Below are positions 27,795-37,036 of a DNA stretch of 64,000 nt, piece by piece. Position 1 is the first letter of the stretch, and each line of letters starts with the position of its first letter. The stretch lies in contig NZ_RJUD01000016.1 of the NCBI RefSeq assembly GCF_024343675.1, positions 1-64,000 on the forward strand, written 5' to 3'. The stretch comes from Lacihabitans sp. CS3-21. GTDB lineage: Bacteria; Bacteroidota; Bacteroidia; Cytophagales; Spirosomataceae. The translations under genes and the position numbers were made by a program. The notes under the pieces are model-generated. The model saw nothing but the letters and a program-made list of their open reading frames with translations. It searched no databases and was not told the DNA's origin.

Positions 27795-27913
27795 AATGTG
27801 CTAATTTGGCAATGCGACAATTTTATTGAAAATCTGGTAAATTATTAAAATCCTAATCTTATTCATATAGAAAGATACATTAACCAATTAACAAATTGTC
27901 GAATTAACAAATT
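27795..27913. repeat. Degenerate copies of an AATGTGTTAATTTGAT-type short repeat, in both orientations
   Basis: Two adjacent imperfect 16-base units (27795-27810, 27811-27826) and two inverted-sense units (about 27883-27897, 27900-27913, core AATTAACAAATT) lie between the oxidoreductase and threonine aldolase genes. Four perfect copies of the same unit occur at 54163-54226. Confidence 0.5.
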
Positions 27914-27952
27914 AACCTCCTAACTTTGTAATTCCCGAATTAAAAAATATAA

Positions 27953-28978
27953 ATGACAATAGATTTAAGAAGCGATACGGTTACAAAACCTTCCAAGCAA
28001 ATGTTAGAAGCCATGTTTTCTGCAGCAGTTGGAGACGATGTTTTTGGTGATGACCCCACGGTTTCGGCATTAGAAACCAAAGCGGCAGAGATGTTTGGGA
28101 TGGAGGCCGCTCTTTTTTGTACTTCTGGTACCATGACCAACCAAATAGCCCTAAAGGCTCATTTGTTTCCGGGTTCTGAGGTTATTTGTGATAAATACTC
28201 CCATATTTATTTGTACGAAGGTGGAGGGATTGCAGCAAATTCGCACGCTTCTGTAAAATTGATTGATGGAGATAAGGGGAGGATAACGGCTGAGCAAGTT
28301 AGGGGTGCATTCAACAATCCAGAAGATATTCATTTACCATTGAGTACTTTGGTTTCGTTGGAAAACACCATGAATAAAGGTGGTGGTTCTATTTATGATT
28401 TCGCCGAAATACTTAAGATCAAGCAAGTTTGTCAAGAAAAAAATCTCAAATTTCATTTGGATGGAGCCAGACTTTTCAATGCTTTGGTTGAAACACCAGA
28501 AACATCGAAAGATTTCGGAAGTGCTTTTGATTCAATATCAATTTGTCTTTCCAAAGGTTTAGGTGCTCCGGTGGGTTCATTGCTTTTGGGAACTAAAGAT
28601 TTTATCAAGAAATCGAGAAGAATTCGTAAATCATTTGGTGGAGGTTGGCGTCAGGCTGGATATTTAGCGGCGGCTGGTATTTATGCTTTAGATAACAATG
28701 TAGAAAGGCTCAAAGAAGATCATGCCCATGCAAAGGCGATTGGCCAAATACTCCAAAAGTGTACTTTTGTTAAAGAAATTCTGCCTATAGATACTAATAT
28801 TGTGATTTTTGAGTTAGTTGAAAACTGGACCAACACAGCTTTTTTGGAAGTTTTAAAACAAAATGGCGTTGGTGCGGTGGCTTTCGGGCCTCAGTTGGTT
28901 CGTTTTGTAACACACTTAGATTTCAAAGCAGAGGAGTTAAATACTCTTGAAAAAATATTAAACCTAATCAGTAAATAA
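27953..28978 (+). CDS. Low-specificity L-threonine aldolase
   Basis: A 341-aa PLP enzyme that cleaves L-threonine or L-allo-threonine to glycine and acetaldehyde. The family start MTIDLRSDTVTKPS is clear, as are AVGDDVFGDDPTV, FCTSGTMTNQIALKAH, HIYLYEGGGIAA, HLDGARLFNALVET and the PLP-lysine segment SICLSKGLGAPVGS (Lys201). Length is normal. Its stop codon shares one base with the start of the next gene (TAATG), so a small outer-membrane-type protein is translated from the same message. Confidence 0.94.
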   Translation: MTIDLRSDTVTKPSKQMLEAMFSAAVGDDVFGDDPTVSALETKAAEMFGMEAALFCTSGTMTNQIALKAHLFPGSEVICDKYSHIYLYEGGGIAANSHASVKLIDGDKGRITAEQVRGAFNNPEDIHLPLSTLVSLENTMNKGGGSIYDFAEILKIKQVCQEKNLKFHLDGARLFNALVETPETSKDFGSAFDSISICLSKGLGAPVGSLLLGTKDFIKKSRRIRKSFGGGWRQAGYLAAAGIYALDNNVERLKEDHAHAKAIGQILQKCTFVKEILPIDTNIVIFELVENWTNTAFLEVLKQNGVGAVAFGPQLVRFVTHLDFKAEELNTLEKILNLISK

Positions 28979-29745
28979 TGCGTTTTTTTGTCTTTTTTCT
29001 TCTTTTGGGTATTTCATTATCAGTATTTTCGCAGCAAAAAAACGCCATAAAATTTAATGTCGCTGGTCCGCTAACCCAGACCTACTCTTTGCAATATGAG
29101 CGGATCCTGACCAAAAAAATCTCCTTTAACAATACTTTTTTTTACAGACAAAAATCATTGATTCCATTTGGAAACCAGGTAGATACCTTGGCAAAACGAT
29201 ACGGAGTTGGCTTAACAGGAATCAAATTCAAATATATTTTCATGGATGAAGCAAAGGTTGGGGTGAAAGGTTATGCTCCAGAACTTAGGTTTTATCTTGG
29301 GAAAAAGAAAAATAGACCTTTTGTTGCCCTTTTTGGACAATATGAAGACTTCGATATGGCTGTTCCAGCTTCACTTTCAGTGCTTTACAAAGGTTTGATT
29401 GTTGATGTAAAAACTCCTGTAAACTTTACTTTTAATACACTTTCGGGTGGGTTATTGATAGGAAAACAATGGAAATGGAACCGCATGGGACTTGATTTAG
29501 TGGTTATTGGACCACATTTTGGTAAGGCCAAGGCTTTTTATGCTGTAGCTCAAACTGAGTTACTTTCCAAACTTTCGGAAGCCGAAAAAATGTATCTTAA
29601 GGATAAAATAATTGAGCGTTTTGGTCTTTCGGGGCAATATTTTGCCTTGGACATAGCTGGTGAAAAAGCTGAAATCAAATCTGTTAAGCCAGTTCCATAT
29701 TTGGGAATTAGGGGACTAGGTGTAAATTTGAGTTATAGTTTTTAA
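28978..29745 (+). CDS. Exported outer-membrane beta-barrel-like protein
   Basis: A 255-aa protein with a Sec leader (MRFFVFFLLLGISLSVFSQ) followed by alternating strand patterns typical of small Bacteroidetes barrels: NAIKFNVAGPLTQTYSLQYERIL, the aromatic-rich PELRFYLGKKKNRPFVALFGQYED, GGLLIGKQWKWNRMGLDLVV, and a C-terminal strand ending in YSF. This resembles the DUF3575 group. It overlaps the threonine aldolase gene by one base, but no metabolic link is obvious. The function is unknown. Confidence 0.7.
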   Translation: MRFFVFFLLLGISLSVFSQQKNAIKFNVAGPLTQTYSLQYERILTKKISFNNTFFYRQKSLIPFGNQVDTLAKRYGVGLTGIKFKYIFMDEAKVGVKGYAPELRFYLGKKKNRPFVALFGQYEDFDMAVPASLSVLYKGLIVDVKTPVNFTFNTLSGGLLIGKQWKWNRMGLDLVVIGPHFGKAKAFYAVAQTELLSKLSEAEKMYLKDKIIERFGLSGQYFALDIAGEKAEIKSVKPVPYLGIRGLGVNLSYSF

Positions 29746-29746
29746 T

Positions 29747-31024
29747 TTATATTACACGCTTCAACTTAAAATAGCAAAATTTAAGTTCTCCATTTCGTCG
29801 CACAAATAATTCTATTTCTGTGCCTTCTTTTTTGCTTAGGTTTTTGTATATATCGTTGATATTTAATTCTTTAAAGTGTTTGTTGTTCATGAAAATGATT
29901 TGGTCATTTTCTTTGATACCTGCCAAATCTGCTTGTGAGCCAGGTGTTACAAAAGTCACTGTAAAATCACTGTATAAATTTCCTTTCGCTCTCACTTCCA
30001 TACCGCTCATGTCGTGTTCGAAGGTTTCTCTATATTTTGTTCGTAAGGGTTTAAGTATAAGGTAACCGTCTCTATAATTGAAAGTTATTACAAATCTTCT
30101 TAGAAACTCCCCACCAATACTGCCTTGCCTTCCATCAAAATTTTCATTGAATTTAAGACTAAACGAGAGACTATCAGGAAACGAAGCCAGCACATCATTA
30201 AATTCGTATTTCCCTATTCTGAATTTTTCAATTCTACCTATATGACCATCAATACTTCCGTTTAGGCCTCTGCCCAGATTGGCTCTTATAACCTTATCAG
30301 GCAAGTGAATGGGAGAATTGTCTTGGGTATTTAAAAGTAAAGCATGTCCCGCTCCAGTGTCTATAACCAAACGAAGTTTTGTAAAGTCGTTGTTGTCATT
30401 CTGAGCCAATTCTATGGCTTCAATATAAGGTTTTGATTGCGTTACCATCAAAGGATACCGCTCGCCCATGGATTTTTTAGGCTTAAACTTATCATGATTT
30501 TTAAGAAATATCTCTCTCGAACCAAAATCTATTGTAACCACAAATCTTTCGAACAAATCATGCCCAAATATACCATGGATTGGAATACCCATATATTCTG
30601 AGAGCTTCAAAATATCCTCATCCAAAACCACAAGATTTTGTCTTTCAGCTTTGACAAACCCAAGGTCTATACTATGACCAATAGAAACATTGGCGTTTAT
30701 AAAGTCCTTTTCTCCTGCTCCATTTATTTTTACTTGTCTGCTAAAATTCAACTTAAGTTTTTGGGCTAAAGTAGGGTCGGTGATGATAAATGAACTCACG
30801 CCTGTGTCTAAGATAAAATTGAGGGTGTCGGATTTATTAATTCTTACTTTTACGACAATCAGATTAGAATAGAGCTCAAACTTGATTTTGGCAGTATTTT
30901 GCCTTATTCCCTTAAAATAAAACCCAAACTTATCTACCTTTTCTTTTTTTTGAGCCACAATTGGATTTAATGCTCTCAAAAAGAAAAGAAAAAAAAGTAA
31001 TAGAACTGGGATTCTATTTTTCAT
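29747..31024 (-). CDS. Exported retropepsin-like aspartyl protease with C-terminal PDZ domain
   Basis: A 425-aa protein with a Sec leader (MKNRIPVLLLFFLFFLRAL). Two aspartyl-protease lobes are seen, each with the catalytic triplet: FILDTGVSSF (Asp73) and LVIDTGAGHALL (Asp222). Between them are the IHGIFGHDLFERFVVTIDF strands, and GGEFLRRFVITFNYRDGYLILKP follows. Residues about 345-425 form a PDZ domain (GSQADLAGIKENDQIIFMN). Such proteins are common in Bacteroidetes and are thought to be periplasmic proteases. The gene is convergent with its neighbour, one base apart. Confidence 0.88.
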   Translation of the reverse strand: MKNRIPVLLLFFLFFLRALNPIVAQKKEKVDKFGFYFKGIRQNTAKIKFELYSNLIVVKVRINKSDTLNFILDTGVSSFIITDPTLAQKLKLNFSRQVKINGAGEKDFINANVSIGHSIDLGFVKAERQNLVVLDEDILKLSEYMGIPIHGIFGHDLFERFVVTIDFGSREIFLKNHDKFKPKKSMGERYPLMVTQSKPYIEAIELAQNDNNDFTKLRLVIDTGAGHALLLNTQDNSPIHLPDKVIRANLGRGLNGSIDGHIGRIEKFRIGKYEFNDVLASFPDSLSFSLKFNENFDGRQGSIGGEFLRRFVITFNYRDGYLILKPLRTKYRETFEHDMSGMEVRAKGNLYSDFTVTFVTPGSQADLAGIKENDQIIFMNNKHFKELNINDIYKNLSKKEGTEIELFVRRNGELKFCYFKLKRVI

Positions 31025-31159
31025 TTTTTTTATTTGAAAAATACCATATATTATTAGAAAAACAAAATGATTGATTCAAAAGTTTAGGATTATCCAAAAC
31101 TTATCCCAATATTCTTGAGAAAAGGCCAATTTATATAGATTTTTGTAAAAAAATTAAGG

Positions 31160-32194
31160 ATGAAGCAGGATTTAAGAAAGCTTAGTTTGGAGCAAATGAA
31201 AGAGTGGCTTAAGGAAAAAGGAGAGCCGGCTTTTAGAGCAAAACAAATTATGGAATGGATTTGGCAAAAGTCTGTCACTGATATCCAAGCTATGAGCAAT
31301 CTTTCGAAAACGCTTCGTGAAACTTTATCGAGTGAATTTGAAATAAACCCAGTAACTGTTTATAAATCACAATATTCTGACGACGGTACAATAAAATCTG
31401 GCTTTAGACTTTTTGATAAACACTTGGTAGAAGGCGTTTTGATTCCTACCGAAACGCGTATGACGGCCTGTATTTCTTCACAAGTTGGTTGCTCATTAAC
31501 CTGCAAGTTTTGTGCTACGGGTTACATGAAACGGGAGCGAAATCTAGATGCAGCCGAGATTTATGACCAGGTTATATTAATTAAAAATCAGGCTGAAGAA
31601 CGATTTAATCAGCCTTTGACCAATATTGTATACATGGGTATGGGTGAGCCATTGCTCAACTATCAAGCTGTTTTGGAGTCGGTCGAAAAAATAACTTCCC
31701 CAGAAGGACTAAACTGGTCTCCGAAACGAATTACGGTTTCTACTGCTGGTATAGCTAAAATGATCAAAAAACTGGGAGATGATGGGGTGAAAATCAATCT
31801 GGCTCTGTCTCTGCATGCAGCCAATGACGAAAAACGCAACACCATAATGCCCATCAATGAGTCGAATAGCATTAAGAATCTTACTGAGGCCTTGACTTAT
31901 TTTTATAAAAAGACAGGAAATAAAATCACCTTTGAATATATTGTTTTTAATGGTTTTAACGACACCCTTGAAGATGCCAAAGATTTGCTAAAGTTCTGTA
32001 AAAGAGTACCTTCTAAGGTAAATATTATAGAATATAATCCCATAAATGAGGCAGATTTTAAAAATGCGGATGTCGATGCTATAGAGAAATTTGCTAAATA
32101 CTTGGAGAACAATGGCGTTACCGTAAATATAAGAAGAAGCCGAGGCAAAGACATAGACGCGGCATGTGGACAGTTAGCTATCAAAGAAAATTAA
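31160..32194 (+). CDS. rlmN: Dual-specificity RNA methyltransferase RlmN
   Basis: A 344-aa radical-SAM enzyme that methylates C2 of A2503 in 23S rRNA and A37 in some tRNAs. The [4Fe-4S]/SAM motif is CSLTCKFC (Cys111, Cys115, Cys118) in the family context SSQVGCSLTCKFCATG. The start MKQDLRKLSLEQMKEWL, the middle VYMGMGEPLLNY and TVSTAGI, and the catalytic C-terminal Cys336 in DAACGQLA are all present. It is a single gene, divergent from the aspartyl protease. Confidence 0.96.
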   Translation: MKQDLRKLSLEQMKEWLKEKGEPAFRAKQIMEWIWQKSVTDIQAMSNLSKTLRETLSSEFEINPVTVYKSQYSDDGTIKSGFRLFDKHLVEGVLIPTETRMTACISSQVGCSLTCKFCATGYMKRERNLDAAEIYDQVILIKNQAEERFNQPLTNIVYMGMGEPLLNYQAVLESVEKITSPEGLNWSPKRITVSTAGIAKMIKKLGDDGVKINLALSLHAANDEKRNTIMPINESNSIKNLTEALTYFYKKTGNKITFEYIVFNGFNDTLEDAKDLLKFCKRVPSKVNIIEYNPINEADFKNADVDAIEKFAKYLENNGVTVNIRRSRGKDIDAACGQLAIKEN

Positions 32195-32300
32195 CAATTT
32201 CGTAACATAGGATGTGGATAACTTTTATGTAAGGTCAAAATTAATTCTGACATTTGTAACACCAATGTGAATCAGAATCTAAAACTAAAATCTAATTATT

Positions 32301-33719
32301 ATGTTTGGTCTAGAAAATGACGTTTTCTTTCTTCTCTTTTTTGCTCTATTTGCAGCTTGTGTTTTCGAATTTATCAATGGTTTTCATGACACCGCCAACG
32401 CTGTTGCTACAGTAATTTATACAAATTCACTCAAACCAACCCAAGCGGTAGTTTACTCAGGTATTCTTAATTTCATCGGTGTTATTACTGGTGGTGTAGG
32501 TGTGGGAATGAGTATAGTCAATCTACTACCAGTGGAGTTATTGATTGACCAAAACGTTTACCACTCTCTTGCCATGGTGATGGCCATGTTGTTTAGTGCA
32601 ATCATCTGGAACTTTGGTACTTGGTATTTCGGTCTGCCATCTTCTAGCTCGCATACGCTTATTGGAGCCATTATGGGTGTAGGCTTAGGTTATGCCTTAC
32701 TTCCTGAAAATCAGACAGGTGCAGCTGCCATTAATTGGGATAAAGTAAAAGATGTTTTCACTGGTTTATTAATGGCACCACTTTTGGGTTTTGCCCTAGC
32801 CATATTTTTGATGTTTATACTCAGAAGAACAGTAAGTAAAAATGTTAGAGATCAAATATTTTCTGAACCTAAAAAGAATCAAGCACCGCCTAGCTGGATC
32901 CGAGGAACATTAATCACTACTTGTGGTTTGGTGAGTTTTTTTCACGGAAGAAATGATGGTCAAAAAGGTATCGGATTAATGATGTTGATTTTGATAGGAG
33001 TTTTGCCTTCGTATTTTGCTATTACAAGTGCCAAAAAACTGAAAGATATTCAACCAGATTTGGTTAAAATTGAAACGATAGTAAACAGAATTGATACAGT
33101 GGGGTTAGGTGCCTCAGAAATGAAACACATTAACGAAATTAAATCTAATATTTCCTATTTACATCCAGTTGTAAATCAATCTTCGAAAGACACTCTTTCA
33201 AAGCTTAGTTTGCGTGGTGCCATATTGAAAATTTCAAGTAATTCTAAAAAGTTACTTTCTGATGAAAGTGTAAGTATAAGTGTTGCAGATAGAGCTACAA
33301 TTTCATCTTTGGCGATTAAAGAAGAAAAAGGAATTCGCAGGGCTACAGACTTTGCACCTTTTTGGGTTATTATGCTTATTTCTCTTTCCTTAGGTTTGGG
33401 TACAATGATCGGATGGAAAAGAATTGTGGTTACCGTCGGTGAGAAAATAGGGAAATCGCATTTGACTTATGCACAAGGAGCTTCTGCTGAGTTAGTTGCA
33501 GCTGTTACTATTGGTTTGGCTTCTGGCTTTAAATTGCCTGTTAGTACTACGCATACTTTATCATCAGGTATTGCGGGTTCTATGGTAGCCTCTAAAGGCA
33601 TCAAAAACCTTCAGGCTGGCACCATCAAAAATATAGCCATAGCTTGGGTCCTTACGCTGCCTGTTTCTATGATGTTATCAGCAGGTTTGTTCCTTTTATT
33701 TAGATTCTTTGTTTCCTAA
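32301..33719 (+). CDS. PiT-family inorganic phosphate transporter
   Basis: A 472-aa inner-membrane phosphate permease. It has about ten hydrophobic segments in two halves. The PiT signatures are GFHDTANAVAT near residue 28 and its C-terminal counterpart LASGFKLPVSTTHTLSSGI, plus LPSSSSHTLIGAIMG and FHGRNDGQKGIGL. Residues about 245-345 form a soluble loop with helices, which is longer than in E. coli PitA but normal for the Bacteroidetes form. It is followed by a strong terminator. No phoU gene lies beside it. Confidence 0.93.
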   Translation: MFGLENDVFFLLFFALFAACVFEFINGFHDTANAVATVIYTNSLKPTQAVVYSGILNFIGVITGGVGVGMSIVNLLPVELLIDQNVYHSLAMVMAMLFSAIIWNFGTWYFGLPSSSSHTLIGAIMGVGLGYALLPENQTGAAAINWDKVKDVFTGLLMAPLLGFALAIFLMFILRRTVSKNVRDQIFSEPKKNQAPPSWIRGTLITTCGLVSFFHGRNDGQKGIGLMMLILIGVLPSYFAITSAKKLKDIQPDLVKIETIVNRIDTVGLGASEMKHINEIKSNISYLHPVVNQSSKDTLSKLSLRGAILKISSNSKKLLSDESVSISVADRATISSLAIKEEKGIRRATDFAPFWVIMLISLSLGLGTMIGWKRIVVTVGEKIGKSHLTYAQGASAELVAAVTIGLASGFKLPVSTTHTLSSGIAGSMVASKGIKNLQAGTIKNIAIAWVLTLPVSMMLSAGLFLLFRFFVS

Positions 33720-33736
33720 CAATATTTGTAGAATTT

Positions 33737-33767
33737 GAAAAGCGGCTTTTCTAGGCCGCTTTTTTTG
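33737..33767 (+). terminator. Terminator of the phosphate transporter gene
   Basis: AGCGGC / GCCGCT arms (33741-33746, 33755-33760) with flanking A and T runs, T7 at 33761-33767. Confidence 0.9.
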
Positions 33768-33892
33768 TGAAAAAAATCTTCACTATTTTATTATTCCCAT
33801 TAGCTTCTTGATATTTTTGTGAACATGAACAATTTCTGAGAAACCTTAGAGATTGGATTGTTTTCTAATTTTTGGTTTTAATAAGTGAATAA

Positions 33893-34975
33893 TTGAAATA
33901 TCAAGAAAATAATGACATTGAAATCGGCAACTGGAAATTGGCCGATGTAAGGAATTTGGAATACATATTGCCTTTTCAACTGGACCAATACCTACAAATG
34001 GGCTGGTTTCGAATGGGTCAAACGATGTTTACCACTAATTTTTTGATATTTAATAATGAGCAATTCAATGCTTTGTGGCTTCGGATTGATTTAGAGAAAT
34101 TTGAACTTACACCCTCTCAAAAAAAACTTTTAAAACAAAATAGTCGATTTGATTTAAAAGTAACTTCTGGCCAAATAGACTATCAAAAGGAAGATTTATA
34201 TTACAAATACCGAGAAAGTTTAAGCTTTTCTATAGCTCCATCCCTTCAAAACCTGCTCACAGGAAACTCACTTTTTGATATTTTCGATTCAAGGCATATT
34301 GAAATTTATGACAATGGCTCATTGATTGCGTGCGGGGTTTTTGATGTTGGCGATATTTCGGCTCAAGGCATTGTAAGTGTTTTTGATCCAGCCTATCGAA
34401 AATTCAGTTTGGGAAAATACCTTTTCCTTCAAAAAATTCTATTTTTAAAAGCTAACGGCTACAAATATTTTTTTCCTGGTTATTATGTGCCTGGTTATGG
34501 GCAGTTTGATTATAAGCTAGATATGGCCAAAGAAAGCACTACTTTTTTTGATTTTGGCAAAAAGAATTGGTTGCCCATGAATATTTTAGCGGATAAACAT
34601 CAGCCATTGAGATATATTCAGGCTAAGCTCCAAAGTCTTAGTCATCTTTTACTTTTAAATGGTTTTAAAACTCAACTTCTTCAGTATAATTTTTTCGATA
34701 TTTGCTTGGTGAACAGTTACGCAGATTATGGCTTGTTAGACGTACCTCTGTTTTTGTATTGCTTTCCGAATTCGAGACAACAAGAAGCCATAATTGTCTT
34801 CAATATTTTCACAGACCAGTTTCAGTTTGTGATTTGTAATAAACCCTTTCAATCGAATATCGAGGAAATCTCTGGACATTATGCAAAATTCCTTTTGAAA
34901 TTGGATACGATAATATTCCAACATAATGATGAAACGCTATTTGTAGAACGATTGATAGAAATAGTTAAAAGTTAG
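33893..34975 (+). CDS. Arginyltransferase (ATE/Bpt)-like GNAT-fold protein
   Basis: A 360-aa cytosolic protein. No ATG is near the front; the best start is the TTG at 33893. Residues about 35-85 resemble the ATE N-terminal region (GWFRMGQTMFTTN ... IDLEKFELTPSQKKLLKQN, as in the RxSQRRVLRRN pattern). Residues about 145-215 match the transferase part: GSLIACGVFDVGDISAQGIVSVFDPAYRKFSLGKYLFLQKILFL and GYKYFFPGYYVPGYGQFDYKL. It therefore may transfer an amino acid from tRNA to protein N-termini. The Cys-rich N-terminal motif of ATE is missing, and a 100-residue C-terminal domain is extra. Function is thus uncertain. Confidence 0.68.
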   Translation: MKYQENNDIEIGNWKLADVRNLEYILPFQLDQYLQMGWFRMGQTMFTTNFLIFNNEQFNALWLRIDLEKFELTPSQKKLLKQNSRFDLKVTSGQIDYQKEDLYYKYRESLSFSIAPSLQNLLTGNSLFDIFDSRHIEIYDNGSLIACGVFDVGDISAQGIVSVFDPAYRKFSLGKYLFLQKILFLKANGYKYFFPGYYVPGYGQFDYKLDMAKESTTFFDFGKKNWLPMNILADKHQPLRYIQAKLQSLSHLLLLNGFKTQLLQYNFFDICLVNSYADYGLLDVPLFLYCFPNSRQQEAIIVFNIFTDQFQFVICNKPFQSNIEEISGHYAKFLLKLDTIIFQHNDETLFVERLIEIVKS

Positions 34976-35099
34976 ATTTTGCTCTCAAACCAATTTTCTT
35001 ATTTATTTTTTCTAGGTCAAAAAAAGCCTAAGTTTGACTTTTAAGTACGATTCAAAAAAATACTATTTATCCAAAATTTAGTATTAAAAATGGTATTTT

Positions 35100-35122
35100 C
35101 TATTTATAACCAATCTAAATAA
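35100..35122. promoter_or_regulatory. Iron-box-like dyad upstream of the ferredoxin oxidoreductase operon
   Basis: Arms CTATTTATA (35100-35108) and TCTAAATAA (35114-35122) with a 5-base centre match 7 of 9 positions as an inverted repeat. The same layout precedes the two iron-receptor genes at 54.8-57.4 kb. It lies 128 bases before the start codon. Confidence 0.5.
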
Positions 35123-35249
35123 CTGTTTTTTTGCATTTTGCCCAATTATTATAAAGTCTTTTTCTTTTCTAAGAAATCCTAACAATTTATATTTGGCAAT
35201 ATTTGAAATTTCAAATAAATTATAAAAATAATATTATTACAAGAGGCAT

Positions 35250-37025
35250 ATGAAGCCCACAAATATCAAAGATTCAGAGTATTTTCACAAAGTAGTTGAT
35301 TGTCAGTACGCTTGCCCTGCTCATACACCTGTTCCCCATTACATTAGACTAATTGCCGCTGGCAAATACACCGAAGCCTATATGGTCAATTGGGAGTCCA
35401 ATGTTTTTCCAGGAGTTTTGGGTAGAACTTGCGACCGCCCATGCGAACCCGCTTGTAGAAGAGGCAGAGTAGAAGAGGAGCCAGTAGCCATTTGTAGACT
35501 CAAAAGAGTAGCTGCAGATTTCAAAGACGACATCGCTCAATATTTGCCTGAAATACCCAAAGTAAAGAACGGCAAAAAGATAGCCATCATCGGTGCTGGA
35601 CCAGCTGGTTTGACTGTGGCCAGAGATTTGGCTCCGTTGGGTTACGAAATTCACATGTACGATGACCAAACGAAGGGTGGCGGCATGATGAGAAGCCAGA
35701 TTCCTTCTTTCCGTTTGCCTAATTCGGTGCTGGATCAAGAAGTAAATGTCATTTTAGACATGGACATCGTGAAGCATTTTAACCAATATGTTACCAGCCT
35801 AAAGGATATAATAAATGGCGGGTATGACGCAGTATTTGTGGCCACGGGAGCTCCGAAAGGAAAGGATTTGCCAAATCTTCCGGGCAGATGGGATGCAAAA
35901 GAGAACATTCACATCGGTATTCAATGGTTGGCTAATGTAGCATTTGAGCACACCAATAAAATTGGTAAAAAAGTGATTGTATTGGGAGGAGGAAATACTG
36001 CCATGGACTGTTGCCGTACTTCTCGTCGTTTGGGCGGTGAAGAGGTGAAAGTGTTGGTTAGGAGTCCTTTCAAAGAAATGAAAGCTTCTCCTTGGGAAAA
36101 AGAAGACGCGATTCATGAAGATATTCCTATTTTAGAAAATCACGTTCCAAAAAGCTTTGTCTCAGAAAATGGCAAACTAAAAGGCATGTTTTTTGAGAAA
36201 GTGGAGGCTCAATACGACGAGAAAGGAAAGCGTAAATTGGTTCCTACTGGTGAGCCTGATGTATTCATAGAGGCGGACGATGTGATTATTGCTATTGGTC
36301 AAGAAAACCGTTTTGAGTGGATAGAGAAGGATCTTGGCGTAGAATTTAACGAATGGGAAATGCCAGTGGTAGACGAAACTACGTTTGCCTCTACTTGTGC
36401 AGGTGTATTTTTTGGCGGCGATGCAGCTCTCGGTCCAAAAAATGTAATCACTGCCGTGGCACAAGGCCATCAAGCAGCTATTTCGATAGATAAATACTGC
36501 CAAGGGCAAGATATCAGCGACAGACCTGCTCCAGATGTAACTTTAATAAGTACCAAAATGGGTATTCATGAGTGGAGTTATGACAATGGAGTTTCGGCTG
36601 ATTTAAGATTTGTTGTTCCACAAGAAGACAAGAAAATAACTTTAGCAGATAGGAAGAAGGAGGTTGAGCTGGGTTTTGATTTGCAATCTGCTTTTAAAGA
36701 AGCTGAACGCTGTCTAAACTGCGACGTACAGACCGTCTTTATGGAAGACAAATGTATCGAGTGTGATGCTTGTATGGATGTTTGCCCGACACAATGTATC
36801 AATTTTACTGAAAACGCTGAGGAAGAAGATTTGAGAGCCAAATTGTTGATTCCGGCTTTGGACAAAAGCCAAGACATTTTGGTGTCTGATATATTGAAAA
36901 CTGGCAAAGTAATGGTAAAGGACGAGGACGTTTGTCTTCACTGTGGCTTATGTGCGGAGCGTTGCCCAACTTCGGCTTGGGACATGCAAAAATTTATGTA
37001 TAAAACTGCAAAAGCAGGTTGTTAA
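35250..37025 (+). CDS. GltD-like NADPH:acceptor oxidoreductase with C-terminal 2x[4Fe-4S] ferredoxin domain
   Basis: A 591-aa flavoprotein that should pass electrons between NAD(P)H and the oxidoreductase encoded next to it. The N-terminal Fe-S motif uses Cys18 and Cys22 (CQYACPAHTPVPHYI) and Cys61, Cys65, Cys69 (RTCDRPCEPACRR). FAD binds at IIGAGPAGLTVARDL (113-127), and NADPH at GGGNTAMD (about 246). The C-terminal 90 residues carry two [4Fe-4S] sites: CIECDACMDVCP (about 501) and CLHCGLCAERCP (about 561). It is the first gene of an operon, 11 bases before the alpha subunit. This fusion of GltD with a ferredoxin tail resembles NADPH-linked 2-oxoacid oxidoreductases. Confidence 0.9.
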   Translation: MKPTNIKDSEYFHKVVDCQYACPAHTPVPHYIRLIAAGKYTEAYMVNWESNVFPGVLGRTCDRPCEPACRRGRVEEEPVAICRLKRVAADFKDDIAQYLPEIPKVKNGKKIAIIGAGPAGLTVARDLAPLGYEIHMYDDQTKGGGMMRSQIPSFRLPNSVLDQEVNVILDMDIVKHFNQYVTSLKDIINGGYDAVFVATGAPKGKDLPNLPGRWDAKENIHIGIQWLANVAFEHTNKIGKKVIVLGGGNTAMDCCRTSRRLGGEEVKVLVRSPFKEMKASPWEKEDAIHEDIPILENHVPKSFVSENGKLKGMFFEKVEAQYDEKGKRKLVPTGEPDVFIEADDVIIAIGQENRFEWIEKDLGVEFNEWEMPVVDETTFASTCAGVFFGGDAALGPKNVITAVAQGHQAAISIDKYCQGQDISDRPAPDVTLISTKMGIHEWSYDNGVSADLRFVVPQEDKKITLADRKKEVELGFDLQSAFKEAERCLNCDVQTVFMEDKCIECDACMDVCPTQCINFTENAEEEDLRAKLLIPALDKSQDILVSDILKTGKVMVKDEDVCLHCGLCAERCPTSAWDMQKFMYKTAKAGC

Positions 37026-37036
37026 GAAAGAATGAT

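Noticed and set aside
33881-33892. GTG at 33885 as the start of the arginyltransferase-like gene
   Set aside because: It is out of frame and hits a stop within three codons; the TTG at 33893 is the only reasonable start in frame.
35101-35123. Further TCTAAATA strings inside coding regions as iron boxes
   Set aside because: A similar string near 4361 lies within the thioredoxin-like gene, lacks the matching left arm, and is not near a start.
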